Shown piece after piece: positions 1 to 8,887 of a stretch of 64,000 nucleotides of DNA. The DNA is taken from positions 81,191 through 145,190 of the forward strand of contig NZ_VKAA01000014.1 of the NCBI RefSeq assembly GCF_007096635.1, written 5' to 3'. The position numbers and the translations under genes were made by a program. The notes under the pieces were generated by a model. The model saw only the letters and a list, made by a program, of their open reading frames with translations, made no database searches and was not told the origin of the DNA. Every line of letters begins with the position of its first letter. Positions within the stretch are counted from its first letter, which is position 1. This DNA is from Mycolicibacterium sp. 018/SC-01/001. GTDB lineage: Bacteria > Actinomycetota > Actinomycetes > Mycobacteriales > Mycobacteriaceae.

Positions 1-547
1 CGACCATCGCGATGAGCATGCCGACGGCAGCCGAGATCAGGCCTCCGGACACCGATTTCCCGACCAATCCGACCAGGAGCGCGACCCCGACGATGACGAT
101 CGCGAAGAACTCGGGCGGGCCCACCATGAGTCCGAGCTTGGACAGAGGTTGGGCCGCGATGATCAGACCGATGGTCGCCACGGTGCCGCCGATGAACGAC
201 CCGAACCCCGCGATCGTCAGAGCGGCTCCCGCGCGTCCACGCAGCGTCATCTGATACCCGTCGAGACAGGTGATGGCGGTTTCGCCTTCGCCGGGGATGT
301 TCAGCAGGACGCTGGTGATGGTGCCGCCGTACGAGGTTCCGTAGAAGATCGCCGCCAGCATGATGATCGCCGACGCTGGCTCCATGCCGAAGGTGACCGG
401 TAGCAGGATCGCGATACCTGCGGTGGAACCGATGCCGGGCAGCAGACCGAGCGCGGTGCCGATGAGGCAACCGATGAGGGCGTAGAGGAGATTCTCGGGC
501 GTGGCGGCGGCCGCCAGTCCCGCGCCGAGTGAGGTGAGCAGGTCCAT
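1..547 (-). CDS. tctA: TctA-family transporter permease (C-terminal part outside window)
   Basis: Large membrane subunit of a tripartite tricarboxylate transporter (TTT), which imports carboxylates together with TctB and a periplasmic-type binding protein TctC. About 182 N-terminal residues are visible; the family is about 500 residues, so the gene continues past the left edge. The translation begins MDLLTSLGAGLAAAATPEN and contains the glycine-rich LGLLPGIGST motif near residues 40-50, typical of TctA, followed by hydrophobic helices. The ATG at 547 lies 3 bases after the tctB stop, so the two form an operon. No tctC is seen before tctB; it may follow tctA outside the window. Substrate unknown. 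Confidence 0.85.
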   Translation of the reverse strand, partial: MDLLTSLGAGLAAAATPENLLYALIGCLIGTALGLLPGIGSTAGIAILLPVTFGMEPASAIIMLAAIFYGTSYGGTITSVLLNIPGEGETAITCLDGYQMTLRGRAGAALTIAGFGSFIGGTVATIGLIIAAQPLSKLGLMVGPPEFFAIVIVGVALLVGLVGKSVSGGLISAAVGMLIAMV

Positions 548-550
548 GGT

Positions 551-1084
551 CTACAGCCCCAGATTCGCGAGAAGCGGGATCGACGCGGTGGGCAACGGGA
601 CGGCGAGCAGCAGGTCGAACAGCGCAAAGACACCGAAGCTGCCGATCAACATGATCGGGATGGTCACCAGCCAGCGTTGATGGCCCAGCACGCGGAGATG
701 GAAGAACAGGAACGCGAGAATGGTGATCTGAAAGCCCAAGACTTCCAATGCCATTGCTGCGAGAACCAGGCTGGCGACGATCGCGGCGATGCTGCGGACC
801 GAGTTGATGTCCTCGCCGATCTCGACGCCCTGTGTGTTCTCCGTGGCGTCCACGATCTCGCCCCGCCACTGATCGAGGCCCCACATGATGGCCGCTCCGG
901 CCAGAACGACGGCAAGGCACAGCGGAAAGAAGCCCGGCCCGGGGCCGAGCGGAGTCCAGTAGCCCAACGAGACGGTGCCGATCCCTGCCGCGATCGCAAG
1001 GACGAGCAGCGCGCCGGCGACGACGACGCCGAGCCACGACCGTTGGGGGGCCGGGAGCTCGGAAGTGCGCATGGTGGTGGTCAC
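551..1084 (-). CDS. tctB: TctB-family small permease subunit
   Basis: Small membrane subunit of the tripartite tricarboxylate transporter, partner of the TctA gene immediately downstream. The 177-residue length and four hydrophobic segments (about residues 18-38, 50-70, 98-120 and 130-165) fit TctB. The motif YWTPLGPGPGFFP near residue 42 resembles the conserved N-terminal region of the family. A GTG start at 1084 is taken; an ATG four codons later is equally possible. The gene is divergent from the 2-hydroxyacid dehydrogenase at 1249, suggesting that the transporter and the dehydrogenase handle related acids. The function is inferred from family and context. Confidence 0.8.
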   Translation of the reverse strand: MTTTMRTSELPAPQRSWLGVVVAGALLVLAIAAGIGTVSLGYWTPLGPGPGFFPLCLAVVLAGAAIMWGLDQWRGEIVDATENTQGVEIGEDINSVRSIAAIVASLVLAAMALEVLGFQITILAFLFFHLRVLGHQRWLVTIPIMLIGSFGVFALFDLLLAVPLPTASIPLLANLGL

Positions 1085-1248
1085 AGAAACCTCGAGTCTG
1101 CGGGAGTGTTGCGGTCAAATCCTCATTGTGTGAGGCTATTGCTCGTCTTATGATGCATTGTGATGTGACCCAGGTCAAGCCTCCCCTGATGGTGTGACCC
1201 CGCCCATGCGTCATCCGGATGCATCGGCAAACAACTGAAAGGCAACTC

Positions 1249-2235
1249 ATGACATCCCCCCAAGTACTTCTGACCTCGGTTTTTCTTCATCCCGGAGACG
1301 AGGTGGACGTGATGCTCCGCGACGCCGGTTGCACCACGAGGCACGCGCCGCTGACCGGCAGTCGGTCCGAGGAGGAACTCGTCGAGTTGCTCACCGGCGT
1401 CGACGCAGTGATCGCCGCGTCGGACCCGTTCACGGCCTCGGTGCTGGCCGCAGCTCCGGCGCTGCGGGTCATCGCGCGCACCGGCGTGGGATTCGACGCC
1501 ATCGACGTCGACGCAGCCACCGAGCGGGGCATCGTGGTGTGCAACGCCCCTGGCGTGAACCGTCAATCGGTGGCGGAGTTGACCCTGGCGTTCCTGTTGA
1601 TGTGCGCGCGGCACATCAACCCCGTCGTCACCGACGTCCGGTCAGGAGGGTGGGGACGCCCGTCGGGCACCGAGTTGGCCGGCACAACTCTGGGTGTCAT
1701 CGGCCTCGGTGCGATCGGTCGCGCCGTCGCACAGCTGGCGACCGCGTTCGGTATGCGAGTTCTGGCTCACGACAAGCTCATCGACAACGTTTACGCCGAT
1801 CAGCACGGAATCGAGGCGGTGCCCCTGGAGCAGTTGCTCAGCTCGTCGGACTTCGTCAGCCTCCATCTGTTCCTCGGACCTGAGACACACCACCTCATCA
1901 ACGCCGAAAGATTGGCCATGATGAAGCCGACCGCCTACCTGATCAACACCTCGCGCGGACCGATCGTCGACGAGGCCGCGTTGGTAGAGGCGTTGCGCAC
2001 CAACGTCATAGCCGGTGCCGCACTCGACGTCGTCGAGCAAGAACCGCTGGCACCGGACGCCGCCATCCGAACGCTGCCCAACGTCGTCCTCACCCCCCAC
2101 ATCGGAGGCTCGACCCGCCAGGCGAGGGACCGGTCCGGCCTCATCGCCGCTCACTCTGTGATAAAAGTTCTTCGAGGCGAACTGCCGGACAATGCCGTCA
2201 ACGAGCCTCGCGCGATGGGCTACCAGCGAGTCTGA
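1249..2235 (+). CDS. D-2-hydroxyacid dehydrogenase (phosphoglycerate dehydrogenase-like)
   Basis: NAD-dependent oxidoreductase of the D-isomer-specific 2-hydroxyacid dehydrogenase family, expected to interconvert a 2-hydroxy acid and a 2-keto acid in the cytoplasm. Seen in the 328 residues: the nucleotide-binding loop GLGAIGRAVAQLATAFGM in the middle, then NTSRGPIVDE containing the catalytic arginine, a downstream QEPL glutamate region and the PHIGGST catalytic histidine. It lacks the long C-terminal ACT extension of SerA, so it is unlikely to be the housekeeping serine enzyme. The ATG at 1249 follows a GAAAGG ribosome site; an upstream in-frame ATG at 1219 has none. It probably works with the TctAB transporter and the IclR regulator beside it. 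Confidence 0.88.
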   Translation: MTSPQVLLTSVFLHPGDEVDVMLRDAGCTTRHAPLTGSRSEEELVELLTGVDAVIAASDPFTASVLAAAPALRVIARTGVGFDAIDVDAATERGIVVCNAPGVNRQSVAELTLAFLLMCARHINPVVTDVRSGGWGRPSGTELAGTTLGVIGLGAIGRAVAQLATAFGMRVLAHDKLIDNVYADQHGIEAVPLEQLLSSSDFVSLHLFLGPETHHLINAERLAMMKPTAYLINTSRGPIVDEAALVEALRTNVIAGAALDVVEQEPLAPDAAIRTLPNVVLTPHIGGSTRQARDRSGLIAAHSVIKVLRGELPDNAVNEPRAMGYQRV

Positions 2236-2259
2236 CGAGTCCGCGAGAAAGGGAACGAC

Positions 2260-3021
2260 GTGGCCGCGTCCGAACGACCGAGCAACATGCGGTCACTCGA
2301 ACGGGCGATCGACGTGCTCGAAGTTCTCGACGCGAGTCCTCAGCCGCTGCGCATCTCGGAGATCGCGCGCAGAGCGGGTTTGCACAGCGCCACCACGCAA
2401 CGCATCCTGCAGGTGCTGGAGTCACGCGGTCGCGTCGAGCGCGACGCCAACGGCGGGTACCGGGCAGGGCTGGCACTACTCTTCGGCGCCCACGCCTACC
2501 TCGCCAGCAGCCCGTTGGTCGCCGCAGCGCGACCCGTCCTGCAGGACCTCGCATCTGCGACCGGACTGACATCGTCGCTGTTCGCGCGCACCGGATTCTC
2601 CCGCGCGGTCATCGCACGCATCGAGGGCAGCACGCCCATGCGGTACGTGCTACCCACCGGCGAACGCCTGCCGCTGACCGTCGGTGCCGGGAAGGTACTC
2701 GCTGCCCACCTCAGCCCCGAGGACCTGACCGAAGCGCTCAAGGTGGAGGCCGACGTCAAACTCGCCATCGGACAACGCCCCACCGACGACGAGTTCGTCG
2801 CCGAGATGGAGCAGATCCGCCGCGACGGCTTCACCTACTCCCAACAACAGCGGGCGCTGGGCGTCGCGTCGGTGGCAGCACCGATCTTCAACAGGGACGG
2901 CGACTGCATCGCGGGCATCCAGGTCGCCGGCGACATCCACGACCTCACCGAAGACCGAGTGCCAAAACTCGCCATCGAGGTGCGGCGCGCCGCCTCGGCG
3001 ATCGCTGAGCGCATCATCTGA
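2260..3021 (+). CDS. IclR-family transcriptional regulator
   Basis: DNA-binding regulator of 253 residues. The N-terminal winged helix-turn-helix (about residues 10-70, SLERAIDVLEVLDAS... LRISEIARRAGLHSATTQRIL) is followed by the IclR effector-binding domain containing VGAGKVLAAHL and GVASVAAPIF, the usual landmarks. The GTG start lies 24 bases after the dehydrogenase stop with a GAAAGGGAA ribosome site, so it is probably cotranscribed with it. It likely controls the dehydrogenase and the divergent tct genes in response to their substrate; the ligand cannot be read from sequence. Confidence 0.9.
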   Translation: MAASERPSNMRSLERAIDVLEVLDASPQPLRISEIARRAGLHSATTQRILQVLESRGRVERDANGGYRAGLALLFGAHAYLASSPLVAAARPVLQDLASATGLTSSLFARTGFSRAVIARIEGSTPMRYVLPTGERLPLTVGAGKVLAAHLSPEDLTEALKVEADVKLAIGQRPTDDEFVAEMEQIRRDGFTYSQQQRALGVASVAAPIFNRDGDCIAGIQVAGDIHDLTEDRVPKLAIEVRRAASAIAERII

Positions 3022-3093
3022 GCGCACGATGGCGGCCGATGCCCCGGCTCGTCCCTTGGGGATGCGCCGACACACATCGCCGGTATCGTCGAT

Positions 3094-3351
3094 GTGGTGA
3101 ATCTGTCGGATCGTCTCGTCGCGCACCTGCACTCTCAGCCGCCGGGGCAACCGGTGGCGGTCGACTCGCTCGCCTCTGAACTGGGTACCACGGTCGAAGA
3201 GATCCTCTCCGCCGCAACGGATTTGGAACAACGGCGGCACGGCGACAAACACCTGGTGACCCTCGTGTCGAAGACCGCCGATGGCGACGCACCCCGGTAC
3301 TACGTCGCTTGCACCCCCATCGCACTGAACGACGAACCGGAAGCTCGGTAG
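3094..3351 (+). CDS. small hypothetical protein, possible winged-helix fold
   Basis: An 85-residue reading frame starting GTG-GTG, with G/C-rich third positions like its neighbours. Residues 1-45 (LSDRLVAHLHS... VAVDSLASELGTTVEEILSAATDLEQRR) have the helix spacing of a small winged helix in which short sentences of hydrophobic residues alternate with ELG and EEI turns; the end is a short strand-rich tail (HLVTLVSK... RYYVACTPIAL). I do not recognise a named family. It lies 72 bases downstream of the IclR gene and could be a small DNA- or protein-binding accessory. Moderate confidence that it is coding. Confidence 0.5.
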   Translation: MVNLSDRLVAHLHSQPPGQPVAVDSLASELGTTVEEILSAATDLEQRRHGDKHLVTLVSKTADGDAPRYYVACTPIALNDEPEAR

Positions 3352-3686
3352 CGGCATCACATGACTGATCGCGTCCGCGGGCGTCCATCGCCGGCGACGC
3401 CCTCAGCGGTCACGGTGAAAAGGCCTTCGCAACACAAGCATTGGGAGTATTGGGCCTCAGGAGCTACCGCGGTCTTCGCCACGTCGGATCACCGATCGAC
3501 AAAAAGGTCGGGCGCGAGAGTTTCGATACTGCATTGACGAATTCGGAGGTCCGAAGCGCCCAAGCAGCTCAAAACCTGTTCAAGGCCGATTCAGATATTT
3601 CAATGACCCATTTACTGGTGCGAAACAGTCCGGCAACAGAGCGTGCGTAGCGTTGCTCCAGTCATCGGCCAGGACGGGAGCACAAC
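3352..3686. other. 335-base gap with no recognised gene
   Basis: Between the small protein and the GlnT-like gene I see no supported gene. A 69-residue open frame from 3441 has no recognisable motif and codon usage unlike the neighbours. The region should hold the promoter of the GlnT-like operon; an AGGACGGGAG ribosome site lies just before the ATG at 3687. Confidence 0.5.
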
Positions 3687-5078
3687 ATGACCGCAACACT
3701 GCACGGGCAGTCGGCGGATATCGAGGCCGAATCCAGGATCGCCGAGGTCGCCGAGGTCGCCGAGCGATTGACCGCCGCGGGAGTGAAGTACGCCGCGATC
3801 AGCTTCGTCGACATGCACGGCAAGCCCAAGGCCAAGATGGTGCCGCTCGGGCATCTCGGACAGGCGGCGCGCGGATCGGAGATGTTCACTGGCGCCGCCC
3901 TCGACGGCGTGCCGCAGGACGTCAACGACGACGAAGTCGCCCCACACCCCGATCTGGGCGCCGCGATCATCGCGCCGTTCAACCGCGAGGTGGCGTGGTT
4001 CCCCGGTGACCTCTACATCGGTGACACCCCGTTCGAGGCCTGCAGCAGGGGCATTCTCAAGCGCGTCACCGCCGAGGCCGCTGCGCTCGGATATACGTTC
4101 AACCTGGGGATCGAGACCGAGTTCTTCCTCCTCAGCGATGCCACCGGCACACCGGCTCCGGCCAGTGCCGACGACAACCTCGACAAGCCGTGCTACGACC
4201 TGCGCGGGCTCTTCCACAACTATGCGGTCGTCGACGAGATCGTCTCGGCGATGAACGATCTGGGCTGGGACGTCTACTCGTTCGACCACGAGGACGGCAA
4301 CGGGCAGTTCGAGACCGACTTCACCTACACCGACGCGGTCACCATGTCGGACCGGTTGGTGTTCTTCCGCATGATGGTCGGCGAGATCGCCCGCAAGCAC
4401 GGGTTGTTCGCGTCGTGGATGCCCAAACCCTTCGCCGACCGCACCGGCAGCGGAGCGCACTACAACATGTCGCTGGCCGACACTGATGGCCGGAATCTGT
4501 TCGCCGAGAGCGACGATCCGCGTGGCTGCGGACTGTCCGAGCTGGGCTACCACTTCACCGCCGGGATACTGCGCCACGCATCGGCGATCTGCGCGGTGAT
4601 CGCCCCGACGGTCAACAGCTACAAGCGGCTGGTCAAGCAGGGCAGCATGTCCGGATTGACCTGGGCGCCGATCTTCGCCTGCTACGGCGACAACAACCGC
4701 ACCAACATGCTGCGGATCCCCCGCGGCGGTGGACGCGTCGAATGCCGTGCCGCCGACAGCGCGAACAACCCCTACCTCGGTGCCGCGCTGATGCTGGCGG
4801 CCGGCCTGGAAGGCATCCGCGAGGGTCTGGACCCGGGAGAACCCAACCGGGACAACCTCTACAGCCTGACCGAGGAAGAGTTGGCCGCGCGGCAGATCGG
4901 CTGGCTGCCCCGCTCGCTGGGAGAAGCGATCGACGCGCTCGAAGCAGATCCGCTCGTGCGCGCCGTGTTCGGCGACGCGATGTTCGAGTCGTACGTCACC
5001 GAGAAGAAGGCGGAATGGAATTCGTTCACCGCGCACGTGTCGTCGTGGGAGACCGACCGCTACCTCAGGTTCTGGTGA
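3687..5078 (+). CDS. type III glutamine synthetase-like ligase (GlnT / gamma-glutamylmethylamide synthetase-like)
   Basis: ATP-dependent gamma-glutamyl ligase of the glutamine synthetase superfamily, 463 residues. It has the beta-grasp segment ISFVDMHGKPKAKMVPL near residue 40, then GIETEFFL with metal-binding glutamates near 145, SFDHEDGNGQFE near 200, KPFADRTGSGAHYNMSL near 245, and PTVNSYKRLVKQGS plus NNRTNMLRIPRGGGRVECR near 315-350. These match the GlnT subgroup, which includes gamma-glutamylmethylamide synthetases, better than GlnA1. The amine acceptor is unknown: ammonia, methylamine, a polyamine or another amine. The creatininase-family amidohydrolase 7 bases downstream suggests a small operon for amine or amide nitrogen use. 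Confidence 0.85.
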   Translation: MTATLHGQSADIEAESRIAEVAEVAERLTAAGVKYAAISFVDMHGKPKAKMVPLGHLGQAARGSEMFTGAALDGVPQDVNDDEVAPHPDLGAAIIAPFNREVAWFPGDLYIGDTPFEACSRGILKRVTAEAAALGYTFNLGIETEFFLLSDATGTPAPASADDNLDKPCYDLRGLFHNYAVVDEIVSAMNDLGWDVYSFDHEDGNGQFETDFTYTDAVTMSDRLVFFRMMVGEIARKHGLFASWMPKPFADRTGSGAHYNMSLADTDGRNLFAESDDPRGCGLSELGYHFTAGILRHASAICAVIAPTVNSYKRLVKQGSMSGLTWAPIFACYGDNNRTNMLRIPRGGGRVECRAADSANNPYLGAALMLAAGLEGIREGLDPGEPNRDNLYSLTEEELAARQIGWLPRSLGEAIDALEADPLVRAVFGDAMFESYVTEKKAEWNSFTAHVSSWETDRYLRFW

Positions 5079-5085
5079 CGTCACA

Positions 5086-5829
5086 GTGAGCAACCGCTGG
5101 GAAGAACACACCTCGACGCAGTTGGCGCACCGGCTGGCTGCCGACCCCGATTGCGTCGCGCTCGTCCCGGTCGGCGCGACCGAGCAGCACGGCCCCCACC
5201 TGCCGGTCGGCACCGACACGATCCTCGCCACCGCTGTCGCCGACGCCGCCGCCGGTGACATCGGCCTCGTCCTGCCGCCGATCGCCTATGGCTCCAGCAT
5301 GTTCCACGGCACCGATCTGGCGGGGACGGTGGCGTTCACCGGTGAGGAGACCGCCGCGACCGCGTACCGCGTCGCTCGAGCCTGCGTCGAATCGGGCGTA
5401 CGACGCGTCCTGTTCGTCAACGGCCACGTCGGGAACGCCGCGGCGTTGTGGATCGCGTGCGACCACTTCCGGCGCGATCTGCCGCAGGCCCGCATCGGGG
5501 TCATGCAGTGGTGGGACCTCACGGCTGACATCGCGCAGCGCGCGACCGCTGATGCGGCCGACTGGCACGCCAACGCCGCCGAGACGTCGTTGATGCTGGC
5601 GGTACGGCCGGAATTGGTCGACGTGGAAGCGACGGCGCTCGCCGATGATCCGGACCGCACCGGTGGACTCGTCTTCCGGTACCCGGTGGGGTCGGTGTCC
5701 ACGAACGGCGTGACCGGCCATCCGTCGCGCGCCTCCAAGACTCTGGGACTCGAGCTGTGGCGCGACGTGGTGTCCGCCGCGCGCGACGTCGTCGGCCGTG
5801 CCCACGTCGAACAACCGCCGATACGCTGA
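5086..5829 (+). CDS. creatininase-family amidohydrolase
   Basis: Metal-dependent amidohydrolase of the creatininase superfamily, 247 residues. The metal and active-site landmarks are present: VPVGATEQHGPHLPVGTDT near residue 30 (Glu, His, Asp ligands), FVNGHVGNAAALW near 110, and DWHANAAETSLML near 163 with the late glutamate. Members hydrolyse creatinine or other cyclic amides, or act on peptides (MftE), so the substrate cannot be fixed. A GTG start 7 bases after the ligase stop indicates cotranscription. No mycofactocin genes are nearby, which argues against MftE. The likely role is release of an amine or acid used together with the GlnT-like enzyme. Confidence 0.85.
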   Translation: MSNRWEEHTSTQLAHRLAADPDCVALVPVGATEQHGPHLPVGTDTILATAVADAAAGDIGLVLPPIAYGSSMFHGTDLAGTVAFTGEETAATAYRVARACVESGVRRVLFVNGHVGNAAALWIACDHFRRDLPQARIGVMQWWDLTADIAQRATADAADWHANAAETSLMLAVRPELVDVEATALADDPDRTGGLVFRYPVGSVSTNGVTGHPSRASKTLGLELWRDVVSAARDVVGRAHVEQPPIR

Positions 5830-5842
5830 CCGCCGCCCGAAG

Positions 5843-6589
5843 ATGCCCGCTGTGTCACCACCCGAGCGGCGCGGACAGGTCCGCGCAATCGGACGGCCCC
5901 GTCTCGACGCCGACTCCGCGCCCGCTGGATCGCCCCGCGCGGGCATCGTTCACGCCGCGACACGGCTGTTCAGCGAAAAGGGCTACGCACAAACGACAAT
6001 GAGCGACATCGCGCGCGCCGCGGGTCTGCAGCAGTCGTCGCTCTACTACTGGTTCCGCAACAAAGAGCAACTGCTTGGCGAGACACTGCTGGTCAACCGC
6101 GCACCGCTGAAGTTCATCGCCGAGGTCGGCGCCGGATCCGGCTCCCCCGCGCTGAAGCTCTATCGGCTGTTGCGGTTCGACACCATGCAGCTGGCGCTCT
6201 CGCCCATCGACTTCAACGAGATCCAGCGCATCGCCCACGTCCAGCGCGCCGACTTCCACCAGTTCTGGGCCGACTACGAACGGCTCAAGAACTGGGTGAT
6301 CGACCTCATCGGCGCCGCGATCAGCGAGGGCAAGTTCATCGAATGCGGCCGCGAGGAGACCGCCGGTCTGCTGCTCAACTTCGACGAAGGCGCGCAGAAA
6401 CGCACCCGGCTGCACACCGACCACAGCGATCGCGCAGAAGAAGCGGTCCGCGTCGGCGAACAGGTCGCCATCATCGCGGTGCGCGGACTGCTCAAGCGCC
6501 CCAGCGACATTGCACGAATTCAGGCGCAGGCAGCTCGATTCGACGACGCTGCTGTTGCGCTGCGGGCTGCCGAGCCGCCGGCGGACTGA
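5843..6589 (+). CDS. TetR-family transcriptional regulator
   Basis: A 248-residue regulator. The helix-turn-helix is at about residues 33-80: GIVHAATRLFSEKGYAQTTM, SDIARAAGLQQSSLYYWFRNKEQLL, a textbook TetR N-terminus; the C-terminal half is a helical ligand-binding domain. I place the start at ATG 5843, 13 bases after the creatininase stop; a GTG at 5798 would overlap that gene by 32 bases. The arginine- and proline-rich first 30 residues are unusual for TetR and may mean the true start is further in. It probably senses a metabolite of the preceding two enzymes. Confidence 0.88.
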   Translation: MPAVSPPERRGQVRAIGRPRLDADSAPAGSPRAGIVHAATRLFSEKGYAQTTMSDIARAAGLQQSSLYYWFRNKEQLLGETLLVNRAPLKFIAEVGAGSGSPALKLYRLLRFDTMQLALSPIDFNEIQRIAHVQRADFHQFWADYERLKNWVIDLIGAAISEGKFIECGREETAGLLLNFDEGAQKRTRLHTDHSDRAEEAVRVGEQVAIIAVRGLLKRPSDIARIQAQAARFDDAAVALRAAEPPAD

Positions 6590-6601
6590 CCACTCCTCGA
6601 C

Positions 6602-6739
6602 CTATACCGAGACGGACAGCGACTTCTGGAGCTCGGCGTCAGCTGCGATGAGAACGTCCGCCGCGACCTCGATGCCTTCGATACAGCGATCGGGCACATC
6701 TTTGGCGGCCGGTGCTTTAACCGCGTCGACGGGAATCAT
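6602..6739 (-). CDS. short possible coding remnant (45 residues)
   Basis: Between the convergent TetR and dehydrogenase genes, the minus strand encodes a 45-residue stretch beginning MIPVDAVKAPAAKDVPDRC and ending in QKSLSVSV. Its codons (ATC GAG GTC GCG GCG GAC GTT CTC) follow the local bias, so it may be the tail of a lost gene or a small protein. I recognise no family, and there is no clear ribosome site. Low confidence. Confidence 0.25.
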   Translation of the reverse strand: MIPVDAVKAPAAKDVPDRCIEGIEVAADVLIAADAELQKSLSVSV

Positions 6740-6776
6740 GGGGAGCGACCTCGCCGGGCGCGATGGGGTCGACACG

Positions 6777-7889
6777 TCACAGGGCGGGCTCGTCGATGTC
6801 GTTCGGCAGCAATACGGTGCGGTCGAAAGGCCCTGGATGCGCCGCGGCATGTGCGACGGCCTCGTTGGCCTGATCGAGTACGAACGTGCTCACCCGCTCG
6901 TGCGTGAGGTCGAGTACGCCGCTACCGATGAGTCGAATGAGCCCGTTGTTGGCGGTGCGCGGGTACATCCACTGACCTCGCACCGTGATCAAATTCCGCA
7001 TGAGCCAGGGATACGGCAGCGACAGGTCGTCGCCGCCCAGCATGCCGACTCCGCCCATGAGGACGATCCGACCGTAGGGCCGCACCGTCATCGCAGCCGC
7101 TCGGACCGGCCGGGTGCCGGCGTGCGGCGGTAGCAGGTCGAGGACCACGTCGATGGCGTCGGGTGCGGCCGACCGCATAGCGACGGTGTCGGCGTCGGGA
7201 TCGCCGGTGAGCGCAACGGTCCGCACACGTTCGCCGAACCTCCGCTCGAGGTCGGCGAGTACGGTCTGATTGCGGCCGGGACACACGACCGCCGCGGCGC
7301 CCATAGCCAGCGCCACCGCTACCCCACCACTCCCGAAATTGCCGGTGGCGCCGCTGATCAGCACTGTCTCGCCGGGTTGCAGTGCCGCGGCGACGAGACC
7401 GCCGTACGGCACCAGAAGGATGCCGAGGGCCGCCCAGTGCGGGATGCTCTCCGGCGCAATGGCCCCCAGAGCAATGGCATTCTCGGTCGGTACCACCATG
7501 CGCTCCGCGAACGGTCCGTCATGGAAGTACCGCGACAGTCGCAGGCCGCCCTCCCCCGCCGAGCTCCAGCCTTGCAGCGTGATGTCCGGCGCGATCGCGT
7601 CATCGCGTGAGCGCACCGTGGAGTCGCACCACACCAGGTCACCGGGGTTCAGTCGCGTCGCGTCCGGTCCGACCTGAACCACACGCCCGATCCCGCCGAC
7701 GCCCGAGATCACCGGCGGTTCCAGCGGATAGCGGCGCTCACCGCTGAACACCTCAGCGGCGTACGGAGGTACCACTGTAGCCAGTACGTCGACGAGTACC
7801 TCCCCGGTCCCGATCCGTGGCTCTGGGACCTCCGTCACGGTGAGCGGCACCTCGGGCCATCCGAACGACTGCAGTACTGCGGCTTTCAT
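6777..7889 (-). CDS. medium-chain dehydrogenase/reductase (zinc-independent alcohol dehydrogenase or quinone reductase type)
   Basis: NAD(P)-dependent oxidoreductase of the MDR superfamily, 370 residues. A GroES-like N-terminal domain (EVPEPRIGTGEVLVDVLATVVPPYAAEVFSG) is followed by a Rossmann domain with VLISGATGNFGSGGVAVALAMGA near residue 180. The C-H-E zinc ligands of classical alcohol dehydrogenases are missing from the N-terminal domain, pointing to a quinone oxidoreductase-like or zinc-free member. The ATG at 7889 follows AAAGGAGT, a strong ribosome site. The gene is divergent from a LysR regulator 98 bases away, which is the usual arrangement for regulator and target. Substrate unknown. 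Confidence 0.85.
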   Translation of the reverse strand: MKAAVLQSFGWPEVPLTVTEVPEPRIGTGEVLVDVLATVVPPYAAEVFSGERRYPLEPPVISGVGGIGRVVQVGPDATRLNPGDLVWCDSTVRSRDDAIAPDITLQGWSSAGEGGLRLSRYFHDGPFAERMVVPTENAIALGAIAPESIPHWAALGILLVPYGGLVAAALQPGETVLISGATGNFGSGGVAVALAMGAAAVVCPGRNQTVLADLERRFGERVRTVALTGDPDADTVAMRSAAPDAIDVVLDLLPPHAGTRPVRAAAMTVRPYGRIVLMGGVGMLGGDDLSLPYPWLMRNLITVRGQWMYPRTANNGLIRLIGSGVLDLTHERVSTFVLDQANEAVAHAAAHPGPFDRTVLLPNDIDEPAL

Positions 7890-7987
7890 ATGGGACTCCT
7901 TTCGATGCCCGATACAACGTCCGGGGCGGACTCGGTCGATGCCATGACGATCACGACAGTCGGGCACAGGTGATATGACGTTTACTC
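7890..7987. promoter_or_regulatory. divergent promoter region of dehydrogenase and LysR gene
   Basis: The 98 bases between two divergent genes must hold both promoters and the LysR binding site. I cannot point to a convincing T-N11-A palindrome by eye, so no exact operator is claimed. Confidence 0.4.
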
Positions 7988-8887
7988 ATGGATGTGTCGT
8001 CTACCGCGCTGCGTGTGCTGGCCGCGGTCGCTGAGCATGGAAGCTTCACCGCCGCGGCCGAGGTCCTGGGCTACACGCAGTCGGGGGTCTCGCGGCAGGT
8101 CGCGGCGCTCGAGCGCGAAGCGGGTGCCGACGTGTTCGAACGACGACCGGACGGCGTGCGGTTGACCGACGCCGGATCGATCCTGTTGCGGCACGCGCGC
8201 GTCGTGCTCGACGAGCTCACAGCTGCGGAAGCCGAGCTCGACGGGGCTCTTCCCGACGTCCACGAGGTCCGCGTGGGTGCCTTCCTCAGCGCTGGCGCCG
8301 TGCTGCTGCCCCGCACGGTGCGCTGGCTGCGCGACCGCAGGCCGGATATCCTGCTCAGCTCCAGGGAGGGGGCAACGCCCTCGCTTGTGCGCGCGCTTCG
8401 GGCAGGTGCGCTGGACCTCGTGGTGATCTCGTCACGGCCGCCCCACCGCGCGCCCGATGACGATCTGCCGGCAGTGGTGACCGAACGGCTGGGCGACTCG
8501 GAACTCGTGCTGGCGGTTCCGGCGCATGGTCGCTTCGCGGGCCGCACTTCGGTGCGGATCGACGAACTCCGCGACGTCGACTGGGTGGCGAGCCCGTCGA
8601 CGCGTGGCGAGTCCCTCATGGGCGTGTGGCCCGGACTAGGCGGTCGCCCCCGTATCGCGCATTCGGCACGAGACTGGCTGACGAAGTTGCACCTGGTCGC
8701 CGCGGGCGGCGGGGTGACGACGGCGCCACCCTCGCTGGCGGAGGTCCTGCCGGAGGGGGTTCGCCTGGTTCGCGTGGAGGGAGCGCCGCCGGAGCGCCGA
8801 CGCATCCTGGTCGCACGGTTACCGGGTCGACCGCACGAAGCGACGGTCGCCGTGATCGAGGCATTGCGTCGCACTTATCTCGGCTGA
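7988..8887 (+). CDS. LysR-family transcriptional regulator
   Basis: A 299-residue regulator with the canonical LysR N-terminus: LRVLAAVAEHGSFTAAAEVLGYTQSGVSRQVAALE (winged helix-turn-helix, residues 8-42) and RRPDGVRLTDAG in the wing. The rest is a periplasmic-binding-protein-like effector domain starting VRVGAFLSAGA. It is divergent from the dehydrogenase at 7889 and probably regulates it. The last third is rich in arginine and proline (ERRRILVARLPGRPHEATV), normal for a high-GC member. Confidence 0.9.
   Translation: MDVSSTALRVLAAVAEHGSFTAAAEVLGYTQSGVSRQVAALEREAGADVFERRPDGVRLTDAGSILLRHARVVLDELTAAEAELDGALPDVHEVRVGAFLSAGAVLLPRTVRWLRDRRPDILLSSREGATPSLVRALRAGALDLVVISSRPPHRAPDDDLPAVVTERLGDSELVLAVPAHGRFAGRTSVRIDELRDVDWVASPSTRGESLMGVWPGLGGRPRIAHSARDWLTKLHLVAAGGGVTTAPPSLAEVLPEGVRLVRVEGAPPERRRILVARLPGRPHEATVAVIEALRRTYLG

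Noticed and set aside
3612..5261. Long open frame on the minus strand opposite the GlnT-like gene
   Set aside because: The protein is Arg/Val/Gly-rich without motifs; it is the usual antisense open frame of high-GC codons, and the plus strand encodes a recognisable enzyme.
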